A stretch of 55,914 nt of DNA from Planctomycetota bacterium. GTDB lineage: Bacteria; Planctomycetota; UBA1135; GCA-002686595. Position numbers and translations under genes: made by a program. Location of the stretch: NCBI GenBank assembly GCA_030746555.1, contig JASLMK010000051.1:1-55914 (forward strand). The letters run 5' to 3'. This document shows positions 52,573 through 55,914 of this stretch, piece by piece. Numbering within the stretch: the first letter of the stretch is position 1; the number at the start of each line of letters is the position of its first letter. Below the pieces are notes generated by a model that did no database searches, was not told the origin of the DNA, and was given only the letters and a program-made list of their open reading frames with translations.

Positions 52573-53523
52573 ATGACGGAGCCCGCCCCGCCCACCGGCC
52601 GCCTGGCGCCCAGCCCCACCGGGCTCTTGCACCTGGGGCACGCGCGCTCGTTCCTGCTGGCCTGGTGGCAGGTGCGCGCCGCGGGGGGCCGCTGCCTCCT
52701 GCGCCTGGAGGACCTCGACCGCTCCCGAGTGCGCCCGGGGATGGCCCAGGCCTGCCTGAGGGACCTGGAGTGGTTGGGCCTGGACTGGGACGGGCCGGTG
52801 GTCGTGCAGAGCGAGGGCCTCGCGCACCTGCGTGGGGCCCTCGATGCGTTGCTGGCCGCGGGCGCGCTCTACCCTTGCGTGTGCACCCGGCGCGAGATTC
52901 GCGAGGCCGCCAGCGCCCCCCACGACGAGGGCGGGGCGGCCCCCTATCCCGGCACCTGCCGTGATCGCTTCGCCTCCCTCGACCAGGCCCGCGCCCACTC
53001 CGGCGGTCGAGCGGCCCTGCGCCTGCGGGTCGCACCGGGGCCGGTCCCCTTCACCGACGGTGTGCTCGGTCCCCAGGCGATGGACGTCGCCGCCGAGGTC
53101 GGCGACTTCCCCGTAGCGGGCCCCGACGGCCTGGTCGCCTACCAGCTTGCGGTGGTCGTCGACGACGCGCGCTCGGGGATCGACACGGTGCTGCGGGCCG
53201 ACGATCTCCTCGGGAGCACGGCCCGCCAGCTCCTCCTGCAGCGCGCCCTCGGCCTGCCTTCCCCGCGCTGGTTCCACGTCCCTCTCGTCTGCGGCCCCGA
53301 CGGGGCCCGCCTGGCCAAGCGCGCCGACGACCTCTCCCTGGCGGCCCTGCGGGCGGGTGGTGTCGATCCCCGGGAGGTCGTCGCCTGGGCGGCGCGCTCG
53401 GCGGGCCTGCCTTGCCCCGAGCCCCTCGCGGCCGCCGAGCTCATCGGCGTCTTCGACCTCTCCGCCCTCCCCGCCGGCCCGGTCTCGATCGACCCCGCCG
53501 CCTGGGACCGGTCGCCCGCCTGA
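52573..53523 (+). CDS. gluQ: Glutamyl-Q tRNA(Asp) synthetase
   Basis: Attaches glutamate to queuosine in tRNA-Asp. The 316-residue protein has GRLAPSPTGLLHLGHARSFLLAW, a HIGH-like signature, and LAKRADDLSL in place of KMSKS. The cysteines in YPCVCTRREI and YPGTCR are the zinc ligands of GluQRS. The shortness and lack of an anticodon-binding domain distinguish it from GltX. It lies 16 bases after ahcY. Confidence 0.9.
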   Translation: MTEPAPPTGRLAPSPTGLLHLGHARSFLLAWWQVRAAGGRCLLRLEDLDRSRVRPGMAQACLRDLEWLGLDWDGPVVVQSEGLAHLRGALDALLAAGALYPCVCTRREIREAASAPHDEGGAAPYPGTCRDRFASLDQARAHSGGRAALRLRVAPGPVPFTDGVLGPQAMDVAAEVGDFPVAGPDGLVAYQLAVVVDDARSGIDTVLRADDLLGSTARQLLLQRALGLPSPRWFHVPLVCGPDGARLAKRADDLSLAALRAGGVDPREVVAWAARSAGLPCPEPLAAAELIGVFDLSALPAGPVSIDPAAWDRSPA

Positions 53524-53586
53524 TCGTCCCCGCCGCCGGGTTCCCCTCCAGCCGGGGCCCGCTCCCCGCCGAAAGGTGCTGCGGCC

Positions 53587-53614
53587 TTGCATCCCCCTGC
53601 CCCGGGGGTATTCT
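53587..53614 (+). promoter_or_regulatory. Promoter of tRNA-Asn
   Basis: TTGCAT (53587-53592) and TATTCT (53609-53614) are separated by 16 bases and end 13 bases before the tRNA. Confidence 0.6.
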
Positions 53615-53627
53615 CTCCCGGCCCTGT

Positions 53628-53703
<76 letters not shown>

Positions 53704-54012
53704 CTCCCCGCTCGCGACGGTCCTCCTCGCTACCGGGGCGGTGTCGCAAGCCTCAGGGGCCCGGCGTGCAGGCCAGCTCCTACTCGAGGGTGCCGCCGAG
53801 GGTGAAGTCGGTGCGGCGCGTGGAAGAGCCAGTGCCAAGCGCCGCCCTCGGTGTAGAAGACCTCGCCCTCGGCGCAAGTCTAGCCCGGGCTAGGGCACCG
53901 CGGGCGGCCGCGCGACCCAGCCCAGCGGTCGATCCCCCACGCCGGCCCCCTCCCTTCAGGGCCGGTGCCTGGACACGCGGTGGGTTCAAAGGGTACTCTG
54001 GAGTCGGATATC
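53704..54012 (+). other. Intergenic region, possible remnant of a decayed gene
   Basis: No intact gene. On the minus strand around 53780-53880 two frames look protein-like: one reads FYTEGGAWHWLFHA and the other ends RRTDFTLGGTLE then TAG (53780-53782). This could be the frameshifted end of an old gene, but the evidence is thin. The right-hand part holds the Rrf2 promoter. Confidence 0.25.
53970..53999 (+). promoter_or_regulatory. Promoter of the Rrf2-family regulator gene
   Basis: TGGACA (53970-53975) and TACTCT (53994-53999) are separated by 18 bases. GGAG (54000-54003) lies 9 bases before the GTG at 54013; if transcription starts near 54006 the leader would be very short. Confidence 0.5.
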
Positions 54013-54498
54013 GTGAATTCGATCAGCCAGTCCAGCGAGCACCTGATCCGGGCGCTCACCTACCTCGCCCAGCACCATGGGAAGGGCTACTTCCTGGCCC
54101 GAGACATGGGCGCGGAGTTGGGGATCCCGGCGCCCTACCTCGCCAAGCTCCTGCGGCCCCTGGTCGGGAAGGGAGTCCTGGAGAGCCAGCGCGGGCGAGG
54201 AGGCGGCTTCAGGCTTGCCGTACCCCCCGAGCACCTGACCCTCCTCGACGTCGTGGACGCCCAGGAGAACCTGACCGGGTCACGGCGCTGTTTCCTGGGC
54301 CAGGCAGAGTGCTCCGACGATCGGGCCTGCCCCATCCACGACACCTGGAAGGTCGCGAGCGAGCACCTCGTCCAACGCCTCACGCGCACCACCCTGGCGG
54401 ACACGGTGCGCTTCTGCGAGGAACGGCCCGAGAGCGGTTACCCCGGTCCTACGCCCGAGGCCGTGGACGGGGCGGCGGGCGAGTCGACCCAGGTCTAG
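54013..54498 (+). CDS. Rrf2-family Fe-S transcriptional regulator
   Basis: Winged-helix regulator of 161 residues. SSEHLIRALTYLAQH opens the Rrf2 domain, YLAKLLRPLVGKGVLESQRGRGGGFRL is the recognition helix and wing, and Cys93, Cys100 and Cys106 (CFLGQAECSDDRACP) match the three cysteines that bind a [2Fe-2S] cluster in IscR/NsrR-type proteins. It should sense NO, oxygen or Fe-S state. The GTG at 54013 has GGAG 9 bases upstream and gives the normal N-terminus; an in-frame start at 53965 is less likely. It sits before, and may control, the dehydrogenase gene. Confidence 0.85.
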   Translation: MNSISQSSEHLIRALTYLAQHHGKGYFLARDMGAELGIPAPYLAKLLRPLVGKGVLESQRGRGGGFRLAVPPEHLTLLDVVDAQENLTGSRRCFLGQAECSDDRACPIHDTWKVASEHLVQRLTRTTLADTVRFCEERPESGYPGPTPEAVDGAAGESTQV

Positions 54499-54566
54499 GT
54501 CGCTCCCCGCCGCCAGGAACCTCCGCCGGGGGTCCTTCCCCGCCCCCGCCTACGCCATCGTGCGCA

Positions 54567-54618
54567 TGGACCGGGCGAGAAGCACGCCATATACCGTATC
54601 TTGGCATCGGCATATAGG
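54567..54618 (+). promoter_or_regulatory. Promoter region of the dehydrogenase gene with CATATA repeats
   Basis: TGGACC (54567-54572) and TATACC (54590-54595) are separated by 17 bases. Two CATATA direct repeats (54588-54593 and 54611-54616) lie 23 bases apart, with ATACCGTAT between them. These AT-rich repeats stand out in GC-rich DNA and could bind the Rrf2-family regulator (inference). Confidence 0.45.
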
Positions 54619-54649
54619 CTTTTCTTCCGCCGTTCCCCGTCCCCCGATC

Positions 54650-55744
54650 ATGACCGCCGCCCACAGTACCGGATTCCGCTGGGAGATGACCGACCCCGGC
54701 GCGCCCCTGGTCCGCACCGAGTTCGACCTCCCCCGGCCCGAGGTCGGCCAGGCCCTCGTGCGGGTCGCCGGCTGCGGCGTGTGCCACACCGACCTCGGGT
54801 TCCTGTTCGACGGCGTCCGCCCCCGCCATCCCCTCCCCCTGGCACTCGGTCACGAGGTGTCCGGGGTGGTCGAGGCCGTGGGCGAGGGCTCGCCCGTTTC
54901 CGCCGGCCAGGCCGTCATCGTCCCCGCGGTCACGCCCTGCGGCGAGTGCACCGAGTGCCGTGCCGGGCGCGGGCCGACCTGCCCGGCCCAGGTCATGCCC
55001 GGCAATGACGTCCAGGGCGGCTTCGCCAGCCACCTGCTGGTCCCCGCCCGCGGCCTCTGTCCGGTGCCCGGAGAAGGGGCCGCCGAGGGCGCGCTCCTGG
55101 GCCGCTCGGGCTGCACCCTGGCCGAGCTCAGCGTGATCGCCGACGCGGTGACGACCCCCTACCAGGCCGTGCGCCGCGCCGAGGTCGGTGCGCGCGACCT
55201 GGCCATCGTCGTCGGCCTCGGCGGGGTCGGCGGCTACTGCGCCCAGATCGCCCACGCCGAGGGTGCGGTCGTGGTCGGCATCGAGCCCGACGCCACCCGC
55301 CGCGAGGGCCTCGCCGACCACGGCCTCGATCTGGCCATCGACCCCGGCGCCGAGGACGCCCGCAGCCTGCGCAAGCGCGTGCGCGCCTTCGCCGCCGAGC
55401 AGGGCCTCGGCTCCAGCGGCTGGCGCATCTTCGAGTGCTCCGGCCACCCCGCCGGCCAATCCACCGCCTGGAGCCTGCTCGGTCCCGACGCCCATCTCTC
55501 CGTGATCGGCTTCACCCGCAACGCGATCGAGCTGCGCCTGGCGAACCTGATGGCCTTCGACGCCACCGCGCGCGGCAACTGGGGCTGCCTGCCGGAGCTC
55601 TACCCCCAGGCGCTCCAGCTCGTCCTCGACGGCCGCGTCGCCGTCGCTCCCTTCGTCGAGACCTTTCCCCTCGCCGAGGTGCAGAGCGTCCTCGAGCGCG
55701 TGCGCGACCACCAGATCACCACGCGCCCCGTCCTGATCCCCTAG
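54650..55744 (+). CDS. Zinc alcohol dehydrogenase family, 6-hydroxycyclohex-1-ene-1-carbonyl-CoA dehydrogenase-like
   Basis: NAD-dependent medium-chain dehydrogenase of 364 residues. The catalytic zinc site is GCGVCHTD (Cys45, His46) with GHEVSG (His68, Glu69), and the structural zinc uses Cys97, Cys100, Cys103 and Cys111. The NAD motif is VVGLGGVGGYC. The stretch QVMPGNDVQGGFASHLLVPARGLCPV closely resembles Had of anaerobic benzoyl-CoA breakdown. No oah or dch partner is inside the window, so the true substrate is open. Its TAG stop is part of repeat copy B. Confidence 0.75.
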   Translation: MTAAHSTGFRWEMTDPGAPLVRTEFDLPRPEVGQALVRVAGCGVCHTDLGFLFDGVRPRHPLPLALGHEVSGVVEAVGEGSPVSAGQAVIVPAVTPCGECTECRAGRGPTCPAQVMPGNDVQGGFASHLLVPARGLCPVPGEGAAEGALLGRSGCTLAELSVIADAVTTPYQAVRRAEVGARDLAIVVGLGGVGGYCAQIAHAEGAVVVGIEPDATRREGLADHGLDLAIDPGAEDARSLRKRVRAFAAEQGLGSSGWRIFECSGHPAGQSTAWSLLGPDAHLSVIGFTRNAIELRLANLMAFDATARGNWGCLPELYPQALQLVLDGRVAVAPFVETFPLAEVQSVLERVRDHQITTRPVLIP

Positions 55745-55914
55745 CCCGGGTGATTCATGAACACGCACACCAGACTTCGCAACCGGCCGTCTTCGACGGC
55801 CTCTCGGCCCCTGGCGGCGCTTCTCGGAACCCGGCTTCCTCGACGACCCGTTCAGGGTCGCCTGCGTCGCCAGAACCCGCAAAGCACCACCAGGAACCGA
55901 GTTGCTGTGTCTGG
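55741..55914 (+). repeat. Inverted-repeat element, copy B (cut by window edge)
   Basis: The same element as at 20621, in the same orientation, beginning with CTAG on the stop codon of the dehydrogenase gene. The left end and the core (hairpin CGACCC-GTTCA-GGGTCG and the flanking 40 bases) are almost identical to copy A. About 19 extra bases containing a CCGTC-TTC-GACGG hairpin are inserted near 55788-55806. The right inverted repeat lies outside the window. Confidence 0.8.

Overview
The window is a very GC-rich bacterial chromosome segment. It carries housekeeping genes at both ends and a selenium/molybdenum-linked catabolic region in the middle. Several traits suggest a Planctomycetota-like (PVC) bacterium: a UAP1-type uridylyltransferase, a GreA with a long N-terminal extension, many GTG starts and tightly overlapping (ATGA/GTGA) genes. 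This placement is an inference from gene content. No rRNA, CRISPR array, transposase or phage gene was seen.

Region 1 (1-14,907, all minus strand) holds a truncated tRNA-Leu, dapB and ddl with a UAP1-like nucleotidyltransferase, then the fatty-acid block rpmF-plsX-fabH-fabD-fabG-acpP-fabF plus a small unknown gene, then alaS, recA and a PfkB-family kinase. The fatty-acid block has a near-consensus promoter whose 17-bp spacer contains a perfect 14-bp palindrome. Region 2 (14,904-18,390) holds a membrane flippase-like protein, a HEAT-repeat-like lipoprotein and an SGNH hydrolase.

Region 3 (18,674-33,866) is the most interesting. A thioredoxin-fold lipoprotein gene has an in-frame TGA exactly where the first Cys of its CxxC motif should be (U-G-W-C). 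A SECIS-like hairpin lies just downstream, so it is a strong selenoprotein candidate. A porin-like gene and a 183-bp element with terminal inverted repeats follow. Next comes a ygfK-type selenate-reductase-like gene, converging on a minus-strand operon. Along transcription that operon reads: Mo-hydroxylase catalytic subunit, [2Fe-2S] subunit, FAD subunit, a fused [2Fe-2S]-Mo protein of the selenium-dependent xanthine dehydrogenase type, SsnA-like amidohydrolase, two PLP enzymes and a carbon-nitrogen hydrolase. This looks like a variant of the ygfK/ssnA/xdh cluster linked to selenium-dependent molybdenum hydroxylases and anaerobic purine breakdown.

Region 4 (33,981-49,953) holds an unknown gene, tmRNA with smpB, tldD-pmbA, tRNA-Leu(CAG), rsmG, tRNA-Trp, a poly(A) polymerase/CCA-transferase family gene, a structured intergenic region with an intrinsic terminator, an unknown exported protein, a minus-strand group (degenerate amidohydrolase, dusB, BaiN/HI0933 flavoprotein), the long GreA and a small CxCxxC protein.

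Region 5 (50,023-55,914) holds an ArsR-methyltransferase fusion before ahcY (a likely methyl-cycle sensor), gluQ, tRNA-Asn, an Rrf2-type Fe-S regulator and a dehydrogenase resembling 6-hydroxycyclohex-1-ene-1-carbonyl-CoA dehydrogenase. A second, truncated copy of the inverted-repeat element ends the window. Both copies begin exactly on the stop codon of the gene before them.
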